Shown here: positions 50,194 to 57,890 of the stretch, in pieces
Layout: every line of letters begins with the position of its first letter
Numbering within the stretch: position 1 is the stretch's first letter
NCBI RefSeq assembly: GCF_004745645.1
Contig: NZ_SRMB01000002.1
Coordinates: 1,019,270-1,083,269, forward strand
DNA length: 64,000 bases
From: Hymenobacter metallicola
GTDB lineage: Bacteria; Bacteroidota; Bacteroidia; Cytophagales; Hymenobacteraceae
Direction: 5' to 3'
Notes under the pieces: generated by a model
Told to the model about the DNA's origin: nothing
Seen by the model: the letters and a program-made list of their open reading frames with translations, nothing else
The model's database searches: none
Position numbers and translations under genes: made by a program

Positions 50194-50997
50194 ATGTACT
50201 TCCAGCAATTTGCCCCGCCCGAACCTCTCCACCACCACGTCCGCTACTTCTGGACGCTGGAACAGCAAGAGGCCACGCCCAAAACGTTTCGCACCATTGC
50301 CGACGGCTGCCCCGGCCTGATTCTGCAGCACGCGACCGGCGGCGTTTCCGATGCGGAAGGCAAACCCTGGCCCAAGCTGCTGCTCTACGGCCAAGCCACG
50401 CAGGCCAGCACGCTGCAGACGCGGGGGCCATTCCGGCTGGTGGGCGCCTGCCTGTACCCCGGCACCGAACGGTCGATTTTCCACGTGAAGGCCGACGAAC
50501 TGACCGATACCTGCCTAGACGTAGGCCTGCTTAGCGGGCCCGCCCGCCGCCTCACCGAGCACCTTCTTGCCCCGGCCCCGCTCCCGGCTCAGCTCGCCGG
50601 GCTGGCGCAGGCGCTGCTGGCCGCGCTACGCACTCCAATGGCTCCCCCCGACCCCGGCATTCAGTATGCGCTGGCCCAGATTCTTCGTACCCAAGGCAAT
50701 ATTGCCTTGCCCGCACTCCAGGCCACGCTGCCGTTTTCGGAGCGCAGCTTTCAGCGCAAGTTCAAAGAGCACGTCGGCTTGTCGCCCAAGCTGTTTGCCC
50801 GCATCTGCCAGTTTCAAAGCTCCCTTGGCCAGCTGCGGGCCATGACCTACGACAAGCTTTCGGACCTGGCTTTTGCCAACGAATACGCCGACCAGTCGCA
50901 CCACATTCGTTCCTTTAAGGAATTTGCGGGGGTATCGCCGGGGCAGTATATCCACCACACCCAACAGGTGCTGGACAACCTAACGGAGGTGCGGTAA
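50194..50997 (+). CDS. AraC family regulator with DUF6597-type sensor
   Basis: 267 residues from the ATG at 50194. N-terminal domain YFQQFAPPEPLHHHVRYFW ... TIADGCPGLILQ matches the DUF6597 sensor type, then an AraC DNA-binding domain (FSERSFQRKFKEHVGLSPKLF and LSDLAFANEYADQSHHIRSFK). Leads a likely operon with the NAD(P)H-binding protein (74-base gap) and the DUF1772 protein, which it may control. Confidence 0.88.
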   Translation: MYFQQFAPPEPLHHHVRYFWTLEQQEATPKTFRTIADGCPGLILQHATGGVSDAEGKPWPKLLLYGQATQASTLQTRGPFRLVGACLYPGTERSIFHVKADELTDTCLDVGLLSGPARRLTEHLLAPAPLPAQLAGLAQALLAALRTPMAPPDPGIQYALAQILRTQGNIALPALQATLPFSERSFQRKFKEHVGLSPKLFARICQFQSSLGQLRAMTYDKLSDLAFANEYADQSHHIRSFKEFAGVSPGQYIHHTQQVLDNLTEVR

Positions 50998-51071
50998 GCC
51001 AACTTGGCGGTTTTGTTCTATTTCCCGGGAGCCGGAAACCGGTGCTTTGTAGAACACTACAAGCAAGCACC

Positions 51072-51701
51072 ATGAACCTACTCATCTTTGGAGCCACCGG
51101 CGGCACCGGCCGCCAGCTCGTACTTCAGGCCCTCGAAGCGGGCCACCACGTCACGGCCTTTGTGCGCACTCCGGCCAAGCTGGCCTTGGCGCACCCACAG
51201 CTTCGCCTGGTGCAGGGCGACGTGCTCGACTATGCCGCCGTACTGGCTGCCATGCCCGGCCACGACGCGGTGTTGTCGGCATTGGGGGCCCCGGCTACCC
51301 GGAAGGAGGCCGTCCGCTCGACCGGCACCCGCCACATTCTGCGGGCCATGGAAGCCTGCGGCCTGCAACGCTTCATCTGCCTGACTACCCTGGGCATGGG
51401 CGACAGTCGGGCAGCGCTACCCTTTACCTACAAGTATTTTATCGTGCCGCTGTTTCTGCGCAGTGCCTTCGCCGACTCGGAAATACAGGAGCGTTACATC
51501 CGGCAGAGCCCCGTAGCGTGGACCATTGCCCGCCCCGGCACGCTCACCAATGGAAGTCGCACGGGCACCTACCACCACGGGTTTGCGGCCACCGCTACCG
51601 GGCTTAAGATCAGGATTTCGCGGGCCGATGTGGCCGACTTCATGCTGCGGCAGCTACACGAAACTACCTACCTGCGGCAAGCGGCCAGCTTATCGTACTA
51701 A
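51072..51701 (+). CDS. NAD(P)H-binding protein, atypical SDR
   Basis: 209 residues from the ATG at 51072 (MNLLIFGATGGTGRQLVLQAL). Cofactor motif GATGGTGR; LVQGDVLD and HDAVLSALGAPA follow, then WTIARPGTLTNG, as in NmrA/flavin-reductase-like proteins that bind NAD(P)H but often lack the YxxxK catalytic pair. Possibly a redox sensor or quinone reductase. In a likely operon with the AraC regulator and DUF1772 protein. Confidence 0.85.
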   Translation: MNLLIFGATGGTGRQLVLQALEAGHHVTAFVRTPAKLALAHPQLRLVQGDVLDYAAVLAAMPGHDAVLSALGAPATRKEAVRSTGTRHILRAMEACGLQRFICLTTLGMGDSRAALPFTYKYFIVPLFLRSAFADSEIQERYIRQSPVAWTIARPGTLTNGSRTGTYHHGFAATATGLKIRISRADVADFMLRQLHETTYLRQAASLSY

Positions 51702-51713
51702 CCCTTGCCTCCC

Positions 51714-52223
51714 ATGCCTCTCAAACCAATGATACTAGCCCTGGCTACCACGACCACGGGGCTGGTGACGGGTGTCTTCTACGGCTTCTCGGTAGCAATA
51801 AATCCTGCCTTGGCCCGCTTGCCCGACAGGGACTACATCACCACGATGCAGATCATCAACAAAGTGATTCAGAATCCGCTGTTTGCCGGCAGTTTTGTGG
51901 GCGCCCCGCTGCTTTTGCCCTGGGCTACGGCCTTACACATGCGCCGGCTTTACTCCCGGCGGGTGGTTTTGCTGGGTGCCGCTACCATGGTTTATACCGT
52001 TGGAAGCCTAGGTGTGACGCTGGCTGTCAACATCCCACTCAACGAACAGCTAGCCGCTTTTCCAACTGCCCGAGCAACTCCGGCTGAAACTGCCGCGGCG
52101 CGGACTGCTTTTGCTACGCCCTGGAACCGCTGGCACCTGGTCCGGACGCTGGCCAGCACGGCGGCATTTCTACTGACCATAGGAGCCTGCCTCTGCCCAC
52201 CATCCGCACCACGGGCTACCTGA
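51714..52223 (+). CDS. DUF1772 membrane protein (anthrone-oxygenase-like)
   Basis: 169 residues from the ATG at 51714; a TTG at 51705 and an ATG at 51729 are alternatives. Four membrane segments, with GVFYGFSVAINPALARLPD in the first, NIPLNEQL in the third loop and WNRWHLVRTLASTAAFLL at the end, all typical of DUF1772. Fungal relatives oxidise anthrones; bacterial function is unproven. 12 bases after the SDR gene, same operon. Confidence 0.8.
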   Translation: MPLKPMILALATTTTGLVTGVFYGFSVAINPALARLPDRDYITTMQIINKVIQNPLFAGSFVGAPLLLPWATALHMRRLYSRRVVLLGAATMVYTVGSLGVTLAVNIPLNEQLAAFPTARATPAETAAARTAFATPWNRWHLVRTLASTAAFLLTIGACLCPPSAPRAT

Positions 52224-52251
52224 GCAAGGGCTTTGCTGCCGAAAATGAAAA

Positions 52252-52298
52252 AGCAGCCTTCTCTTCATTGCTGGCTGTGGCATAAAGAGAAGGCTGCT
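52252..52298 (+). terminator. Hairpin between the DUF1772 and DUF4269 genes
   Basis: AGCAGCCTTCTCTT (52252-52265) pairs with AAGAGAAGGCTGCT (52285-52298), 14 bp. No T run follows, so termination strength is uncertain. Confidence 0.6.
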
Positions 52299-52361
52299 AC
52301 GGCAACTATCTTTGTCCGGACCGGCACCGTAGTCACTACTCGTCCGCCAGCAACCTACTAT

Positions 52362-52961
52362 ATGCCCGATTGGCGCGACCTCACTTATCTACAAACCGGC
52401 ACTACCCGGCAGCAGCAGGCATTCCGCGCCATTGCCCGCCTGGGTATTGTATCGACCCTACAGAACTACACGCCCATACTGGCTGGTACTATTCCGCTGG
52501 CCATTGACCTGCCCGGCAGCGACCTGGACATTATCTGCGAGGTGCCCCCGGCGGCCTTGCCCGAGTACCGGCAGCTACTGCAGCGCCACTACGGCCACTT
52601 TCCCGACTTCGCCCTCACCGAAACCACGCTTCAGGAGTTTCCCACTATCGTATGCAGCTTCAGGGCCGAGGGCTTTATCTGGGAAGTCTTCGGGCAACCG
52701 CAAGCGTCGGTTTTACAAAACGCGGTACGTCACCTCATTGTGGAACATGCGGTGCTCGAAGCAGGTGGGCAGGCATGGCGCACCGCCGTGCGGCAGTTGA
52801 AGCAGGCGGGGCTGAAAACCGAACCCGCTTTTGCCCAGCTTCTGCGCCTGCCCGGCGACCCCTACGCAGCCTTGTTGACGTTAGAAGGTAAAACGCCGCG
52901 GGAGCTACAAGCCCTGCTACCGGATTTGCGCAGCGCAGAAAGCCCCGGGGCCCGGCAATAA
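52362..52961 (+). CDS. DUF4269 domain-containing protein
   Basis: 199 residues from the ATG at 52362 (MPDWRDLTYLQTGTTRQQQAF). LAGTIPLAIDLPGSDLDIICEV has the GSDLDI acidic pair of a nucleotidyltransferase-fold protein; FIWEVFGQPQASVLQNAVRHL follows. DUF4269 members are uncharacterised minimal-type nucleotidyltransferases. Single gene, convergent with the SMI1 protein gene. Confidence 0.83.
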   Translation: MPDWRDLTYLQTGTTRQQQAFRAIARLGIVSTLQNYTPILAGTIPLAIDLPGSDLDIICEVPPAALPEYRQLLQRHYGHFPDFALTETTLQEFPTIVCSFRAEGFIWEVFGQPQASVLQNAVRHLIVEHAVLEAGGQAWRTAVRQLKQAGLKTEPAFAQLLRLPGDPYAALLTLEGKTPRELQALLPDLRSAESPGARQ

Positions 52962-52966
52962 GCATC

Positions 52967-53422
52967 TTAACAGAATACGCCAAGTGCTTCCAGACGAGCA
53001 TCTATCTGAGCCTCGACACAGGCCGAAAAAGTCGCGTAAGCGAGTTGCCAGCCCCGGATGGCCTCGGGTTCTACAAACAGGTACACGGCCGGATCATCTC
53101 CGGTGGTAAGGTCCAGGGCATACATCGAATAGTTCTGGTGCGTCAGAAACACCAAGAAGCTGCCCGGCAGCGGTGCTTGCCCGCAACGCGCCAGAATGTC
53201 CCGGGCCTCCTGCTGCAACTCGGGTAGTAGGCTGGCCGCCGTACAGTCCTCGCAAAACAGGTGGCCGGCTTCTTCACCCGCAAAAATCAGGTACTCGCCG
53301 TACGCTTCCGGAAAACGGATACCCAGTTGCTGCTCAAGGGCACGGACGGTTTGCGCGGTGCAGCCCACAAAAGGACCTTGCACAAAGCCAATGTATTCGT
53401 AGAAACGCTTCAAATAGAACAT
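52967..53422 (-). CDS. SMI1/KNR4 family protein
   Basis: 151 residues from the ATG at 53422 (MFYLKRFYEYIGF). Domain hallmarks: VRALEQQLGIRFPEAYGEYLIFAGEEAGHLF and a later YALDLTTGDDPAVYLF. SMI1/KNR4 proteins often act as immunity proteins to contact-dependent toxins or as polymorphic-toxin partners. No toxin gene is adjacent, so it may be an orphan immunity protein. Confidence 0.83.
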   Translation of the reverse strand: MFYLKRFYEYIGFVQGPFVGCTAQTVRALEQQLGIRFPEAYGEYLIFAGEEAGHLFCEDCTAASLLPELQQEARDILARCGQAPLPGSFLVFLTHQNYSMYALDLTTGDDPAVYLFVEPEAIRGWQLAYATFSACVEAQIDARLEALGVFC

Positions 53423-53681
53423 AGACAACCGCGTAAGAAGTAATGATAAACGCTAGCTGGTCCAGTAGCTACAGGCTCGACAGAGTGCCCACGCAGTGGC
53501 CCGGCCGCGCACAGCACCGGATGAACTTCAGAAAAGCTTGGCTTAGCAAGCGCAAAGAATTACTAACTGGTAAGGCACTAAAGCGGGGCTAGCCCCCATA
53601 AAACTGTACTAGCTGGTACGCCGATACTGGACTGACACGCCCAAGCGGCCAAAGGATGCATGCCGGGTGCAAAACCGGGCC

Positions 53682-53737
53682 GCACGCGCCCCTGCCCGGG
53701 TGCTTCGGGCCCCGAAGCCCCGAGCAGGGGCGCGTGC
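53682..53737. repeat. Long GC-rich cruciform upstream of hsp20
   Basis: Outer arms GCACGCGCCCCTGC (53682-53695) and GCAGGGGCGCGTGC (53724-53737) are perfect complements; inside lies a second perfect palindrome GCTTCGGG-C-CCCGAAGC (53702-53718). It ends 126 bases before the Hsp20 ATG. No T run follows. The rest of the 435-base gap (53423-53863) holds no gene. Confidence 0.75.
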
Positions 53738-53863
53738 TGGGCAGGCCAGCCAATAAGTGCACCCACAAGCTCCAAAAGCTGTTTTCGGATGAAACCCACC
53801 TTTTTTTGGCTTCGTATGGAAGCGCGCTTGTGTTTGTTTGTTTCACCTCAACCTTTCACAATC

Positions 53864-54466
53864 ATGGCTATCCAGAAGTATCAGGATTCGTTTTCGGATC
53901 TGACCTCCTCGAGCTTCAGCACGATGCTCGACCGGTTCTTCAATGATTCACTGGCGTCGCGGGGCCGCGTAAATAGTTTCTCGCCCCACGTGGATGCCTA
54001 CGAAACGGAGAAGAGTTATGAGATTGAAGCTGCTTTGCCGGGCCTCAAGCGGGAAGACATTAAAGTGGATTTCCACCAAGGCCGCCTGACCATTGCCGGT
54101 GAGCGACGCTTCCGTAACGAGCAGAACGAGCGGCGCTACCACGTGGTAGAAAGTTCTTATGGCTCGTTCCAACGGTCTTTCCAACTGCCCGATACGGTGG
54201 AGGCAACCGGCATTCAGGCCTCGTTTGAAGATGGTCTGCTGCGCGTAAGTGTGCCCAAAGACGAGCAAAAGACCCGCCGCCACCAGATCGAGGTGCGCGG
54301 AAACCAGCCAAACCACTCCGGCCAGATGTCGGCCCGTGTAGGCCAGGAAGCTACTGATGTTGCGGTTCAGACGACGGGCCCGGCGGCCTCTAGTCCCGCA
54401 CAGGACTCAGCCTCCTTACCTGGTGGTAAGCCAAGCAAGGCCCGTAGCAACGGCGTCACGGCTTAG
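53864..54466 (+). CDS. Hsp20/alpha-crystallin family small heat-shock protein
   Basis: 200 residues from the ATG at 53864 (MAIQKYQDSFSDL). ATP-independent holdase. Alpha-crystallin domain ~45-135: SPHVDAYETEKSYEIEAALPGL, KREDIKVDFHQGRLTIAGER and FEDGLLRVSVPKDEQ. The ~65-residue C-terminal tail is unusually long, Ser/Pro/Ala-rich and low-complexity, and lacks an obvious IxI motif. A long hairpin lies upstream, a perfect palindrome downstream. Confidence 0.93.
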   Translation: MAIQKYQDSFSDLTSSSFSTMLDRFFNDSLASRGRVNSFSPHVDAYETEKSYEIEAALPGLKREDIKVDFHQGRLTIAGERRFRNEQNERRYHVVESSYGSFQRSFQLPDTVEATGIQASFEDGLLRVSVPKDEQKTRRHQIEVRGNQPNHSGQMSARVGQEATDVAVQTTGPAASSPAQDSASLPGGKPSKARSNGVTA

Positions 54467-54480
54467 CCCTGCTTCGGGTA

Positions 54481-54530
54481 TCTGCCATAAAAAAGCCTTC
54501 CTAGTACTAGGAAGGCTTTTTTATGGCAGA
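54481..54530. terminator. Perfect 50-bp palindrome, bidirectional terminator
   Basis: Each half (54481-54505 and 54506-54530) is the exact complement of the other, with no loop and A6/T6 tracts in the arms. It lies 14 bases past the hsp20 stop and before the end of a convergent gene, so it should terminate both. Confidence 0.9.
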
Positions 54531-54563
54531 TAGCGCAAGGTACTTGCCTATTGGCTCAGCGCG

Positions 54564-54965
54564 TTAGAACGGCTCGTAGCAAGGGTAGCGCCGCTGCCGA
54601 AAAATCTGGCCGTCTTTAAACTCGAAAATCAGGCTGAGCTGAGCCGAAAGCCGCTGTCCACGGGTAAACGGTCCTACGTCACTGATGACGGTGGCCTGCC
54701 ACACTCCTTCTACTACTACGCTGCCGTCGGCACAGGGCTGGGTGCTGCTCACATCGAAGCGGGAATCTTGCAGCAGTTCACGCCCGATGCGGAGGTTGTC
54801 CAGAATCTCAGTGAAGGAACGGTGTTGTATGCTTTTGTACAGCAGGTTGGGAAACTCTGTCTGTATCACGTCCGGATGCAGCACGGCGGCATAGGCCGTC
54901 GGGGCTGTTTCGAAGGCATCAACTAAGCTGAAATAGGTGGTAATAAGGGCGAGTTGCTCTTTCAT
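54564..54965 (-). CDS. NTF2-like (SnoaL-type) protein
   Basis: 133 residues, cone-shaped NTF2 fold: LALITTYFSLVDAFETAPTAYAAVLHPDV at the N-terminus, then a central helix (RSFTEILDNLRIGRELLQD) and C-terminal strands (VVVEGVWQATV; LSAQLSLIFEFKDGQIFRQR, ending YPCYEPF). Ketosteroid-isomerase-like, function unknown. A paralogue of the same length (133) is encoded at 61641-62042. Confidence 0.8.
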   Translation of the reverse strand: MKEQLALITTYFSLVDAFETAPTAYAAVLHPDVIQTEFPNLLYKSIQHRSFTEILDNLRIGRELLQDSRFDVSSTQPCADGSVVVEGVWQATVISDVGPFTRGQRLSAQLSLIFEFKDGQIFRQRRYPCYEPF

Positions 54966-55063
54966 GGAGAGTGGCTATAGGAAGCTACCAAGATAGAATA
55001 AGATCATAGGAAATCCCGTCGGCACCAATTCTAGCAGGGGCTTTTTTTACTCGACGATTGATT

Positions 55064-55092
55064 TTGCTCGAACTTTCTTTTCTCCTATTTTG
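55064..55092 (+). promoter_or_regulatory. Promoter before the pectinesterase gene
   Basis: TTG (55064-55066), 19 bp, then TATTTTG (55086-55092), one base shorter than the TAnnTTTG consensus. About 105 bases before the ATG. Confidence 0.4.
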
Positions 55093-55197
55093 CACACATA
55101 ATCCTGTTCTGGCGTCTGCTGGCGCTTTACTATCTACCTATCCTGCAACCCTCTTTTTCCATCGTCATGCTTTTTATTCTCCACCCGCTTATCTCAC

Positions 55198-56184
55198 ATG
55201 AAAAAGCTTTTACTCGTTTGGTTGCTTCTGCTCTCTACTGTTGGCTTTGCCCAAACTAATCAAGTCGTCGTTGCCCAAGATGGCAGCGGTACCTACCGCA
55301 CCGTGCAGGCGGCGCTAGATGCGGTACCCAAAAACAATTCGTCGCCTATTACCATCCTCATTAAAAAGGGTACTTACAAGGAAAAGCTTAACCTGGCCAA
55401 AAAGCAGAATTTCGTGAGGTTGCTGGGCGAGGACCTGGAGCAAACTATCCTGGTTTACGATGATTATAACGGCCGGCAAGTAGACGGCGCCGAGCCCCTG
55501 GGCACTTCTGAGGCCGCTAGCTTCCGCGTTTTTGGCAACAACTTCACTGCCGAGAATATCACTTTTCAAAACTCGGCCGGTTTGCTAGGCCAGGCCCCGG
55601 CCATGTGGGTGTACGGCGACAAAGCCCGCTTCGTAAACTGCCGCTTCCTGGGGTTTCGCGACACCCTCTACACCTACGGGTACGGTAGCCGCCAATTCTA
55701 CAAGAACTGCTACATAGAAGGTACCACTGATTTTATTCTGGGCGCCGCCACGGCGTGGTTCGAAGACTGCACCCTGTTCTGCAAGCCCAAAGGTACCTGC
55801 ATGACCGCCGCTTCCACCCCCGACAGCATTGCCTTTGGCTACGTGTTCCAGCGCTGTAAAATTGTGGGTGATGCCCCCGAAGAATCCTACTTTCTGGGCC
55901 GGCCGTGGAAACCAGCGGCCAAGACTGTCTTTCTCAACTGTGAAATGAGCAATATCATCAAAGCCAAAGGCTGGGACCACTGGGGCAAGGAAGACAACAA
56001 ACAAGAAGCTTTTTTTGCCGAGTACAAGTCGAAGGGGCCCGGGGCAGGCGCCAAAAACCGTACTTCCTGGTCGCGGCAGCTGAATGCGGATCAAGCTGCT
56101 TTCTACAATTACGAGACTGCGCTTCGTGGCTGGAACCCGTTGGCAGAAGAAGCCACCATGCCGGCTGTAACCACAACGAAATAA
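55198..56184 (+). CDS. Pectinesterase family protein (secreted)
   Basis: 328 residues with a signal peptide (LLLVWLLLLSTVGFAQ). Carbohydrate esterase family 8 features: GSGTYRTVQAALDAVP, active-site segments with Gln and Asp (FQNSAGLLGQAPAMWVYGDKARF; RDTLYTYGYGSRQFYKNCYIEG, TTDFILGAATAWFEDC) and YFLGRPWKPAAKTVF. De-esterifies pectin, implying use of plant material. No T9SS domain, so it may be periplasmic. Single gene with own terminator. Confidence 0.92.
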   Translation: MKKLLLVWLLLLSTVGFAQTNQVVVAQDGSGTYRTVQAALDAVPKNNSSPITILIKKGTYKEKLNLAKKQNFVRLLGEDLEQTILVYDDYNGRQVDGAEPLGTSEAASFRVFGNNFTAENITFQNSAGLLGQAPAMWVYGDKARFVNCRFLGFRDTLYTYGYGSRQFYKNCYIEGTTDFILGAATAWFEDCTLFCKPKGTCMTAASTPDSIAFGYVFQRCKIVGDAPEESYFLGRPWKPAAKTVFLNCEMSNIIKAKGWDHWGKEDNKQEAFFAEYKSKGPGAGAKNRTSWSRQLNADQAAFYNYETALRGWNPLAEEATMPAVTTTK

Positions 56185-56210
56185 GTTTTTTCGTCTTACC
56201 TACCCAACCC

Positions 56211-56245
56211 GACGCTCTGGCTTCCCGGCCGGAGCGTCGTTTATT
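56211..56245 (+). terminator. Pectinesterase terminator
   Basis: GACGCTC (56211-56217) pairs with GAGCGTC (56232-56238), followed by GTTTATTTT. Confidence 0.65.
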
Positions 56246-56312
56246 TTGGCCCCAGCTCCCCCGCTGGCTACGCTATATTTGCCACTGCTTCTATTCAGCC
56301 GTATAGCCTGCC

Positions 56313-56882
56313 ATGATTCCCCTGATTACCCATACGCCCCGCCTCACGCTGATTGCCGCCAGCCGCGCCCTGCTTACGGCGGAGGTGCACAAACCCCACT
56401 ACTTTCCGGTGCTGCTCGGGGCCGCGCTTCCCTCCGATTGGCCCCCGGGTGAATACGATTTAGCCACCATGCGCCATTTTCTGGAGCAGCTTACGGCGGG
56501 TGGCCGCACGGCGGCGGGTTGGTATGGGTGGTATGCCCTGCGCAAAGCCACCGATGCGTCGCCTACTACGCTGGTTGGGGCGGGAGGATTTCTGGGCCCA
56601 CCCGATGCGGCCGGCACCGCCGAAATTAGCTACTCGGTAGCGGCCGACTGGCGCCGGCAGGGCTTGGCGACGGAACTCGTAGCTGGACTTGTGCAGCAAG
56701 CTGCGCATACGGGTCTGGTTCGCCGCTTGGTAGCCCACACCCAGCCTGATAATGCGGGAGCCCAGCGGGTACTGCGGCGCAATGGGTTTGTACTGGTAGG
56801 CTCCGTTGCGGATGGCCGCCTACAGTTCGAGCGGCCCGTTGAAGCCCAAGAGCCGCCGGTGAATACCAGCATTCTGCGCTAA
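56313..56882 (+). CDS. GNAT family N-acetyltransferase (RimJ/L-like)
   Basis: 189 residues. N-terminal TPRLTLIAASRALLTAEV, acetyl-CoA loop in DWRRQGLATELVAGLVQQA and C-terminal RRNGFVLVGSV. Longer N-terminal insert than usual (~60 residues) with ATMRHFLEQL. Acetyl-CoA-dependent N-acetylation; acceptor unknown. A second GNAT gene lies 0.4 kb downstream with a small helical protein between them. Confidence 0.82.
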   Translation: MIPLITHTPRLTLIAASRALLTAEVHKPHYFPVLLGAALPSDWPPGEYDLATMRHFLEQLTAGGRTAAGWYGWYALRKATDASPTTLVGAGGFLGPPDAAGTAEISYSVAADWRRQGLATELVAGLVQQAAHTGLVRRLVAHTQPDNAGAQRVLRRNGFVLVGSVADGRLQFERPVEAQEPPVNTSILR

Positions 56883-56938
56883 CGAAAGCTTGGCGCCGCT
56901 TTTCTCCTGCCCTACATTCACCTCTTCATACGGTACCC

Positions 56939-57223
56939 ATGTCAGAGGAAATACTACGTTTAGTGCACCAGGCGCATGCGCTAACAGAGCAGTCGGCCGC
57001 CACTGAAACCGACTATTGGCAGCGTAAAAAGATGATTCTGGCTGATTTGTCTCTGCATCTGGTGCAGGCCGCGCTTCGCCAGGAGCGCCCCGATGCCCAG
57101 GAACTGAAGCGCTACCTGTTTTCAGTTCTGACGGTGGCCGACGGCTTTCTGGACGACGTGGAGCTAAAGCCCATGGCGGAAGTGCTGCTCCGTGCGGCCA
57201 CCCCCGGACAACTACCCCAGTAA
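56939..57223 (+). CDS. Small helical protein of unknown function
   Basis: 94 residues, all-helical by appearance (LRLVHQAHALTEQ; KKMILADLSLHLVQAALRQ). No signal, no known family. Ends 14 bases before the next GNAT gene, so probably cotranscribed. Confidence 0.6.
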   Translation: MSEEILRLVHQAHALTEQSAATETDYWQRKKMILADLSLHLVQAALRQERPDAQELKRYLFSVLTVADGFLDDVELKPMAEVLLRAATPGQLPQ

Positions 57224-57237
57224 AGTCCTTGCTGGCC

Positions 57238-57822
57238 ATGCTCAATATCCAGTTTACGCCTTTTCCGGTGCTACGCACCCAGCGACTTACCCTGCGGCAG
57301 CTAACGGCCGCCGATGCCCCCATCATCCAGTTCTTTCGCTCCGACGCAGATTTCCTGCGCTACATTCCTCGGCCAAAAGAGCCGACTCTGGAACAGGCTC
57401 ATCAGCATCTACGCTTGCTCGAAGATCTGCGAATTGGCAATGAGGGCGTTACGTGGGGCTTGAGCCGGGATGGGGAGCCAGGCTTGCTGGGTATCATTTG
57501 CCTATGGAATCTGGAGCCAGCCCACCACCGGGCCGAAGTGGGTTACGGACTACGCCCGGAATTTACCAAACAAGGCTACATGAGCGAAGCCCTGGCAGCC
57601 GTAATAGACTATAGCTTCACCCAGCTCCGGCTGCACAGCCTCGAAGCGCAAGTTGATCCGGCCAACGCAGCCTCTATCCAGTTGCTGGAAAAGCACGGGT
57701 TTGTACGGGAAGCTTACTTTCGCGAGAAGTACTGTTTTCAGGGCCGGTTTCTGGACTCGGCAGTGTATTCTTGCTTGGCTCCGCAGCGCGCGGCGGGTAG
57801 CTCCGCCTTGGCCCCGGCATGA
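57238..57822 (+). CDS. GNAT family N-acetyltransferase (RimJ/RimL type)
   Basis: 194 residues from the ATG at 57238 (a TTG at 57229 is also possible). RTQRLTLRQLTAADAPIIQFF, VGYGLRPEFTKQGYMSEALAAVIDY (acetyl-CoA-binding region) and a C-terminal LLEKHGFVREAYFREKY are the RimJ/RimL pattern. Acceptor could be a ribosomal protein or another amine. Confidence 0.87.
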   Translation: MLNIQFTPFPVLRTQRLTLRQLTAADAPIIQFFRSDADFLRYIPRPKEPTLEQAHQHLRLLEDLRIGNEGVTWGLSRDGEPGLLGIICLWNLEPAHHRAEVGYGLRPEFTKQGYMSEALAAVIDYSFTQLRLHSLEAQVDPANAASIQLLEKHGFVREAYFREKYCFQGRFLDSAVYSCLAPQRAAGSSALAPA

Positions 57823-57890
57823 CCTCTTGAGCAGCTGGCTCGTAGAAGAGAAGTAAAACTGATGCATCCGTCCACTTTACTTCTCTCGCC

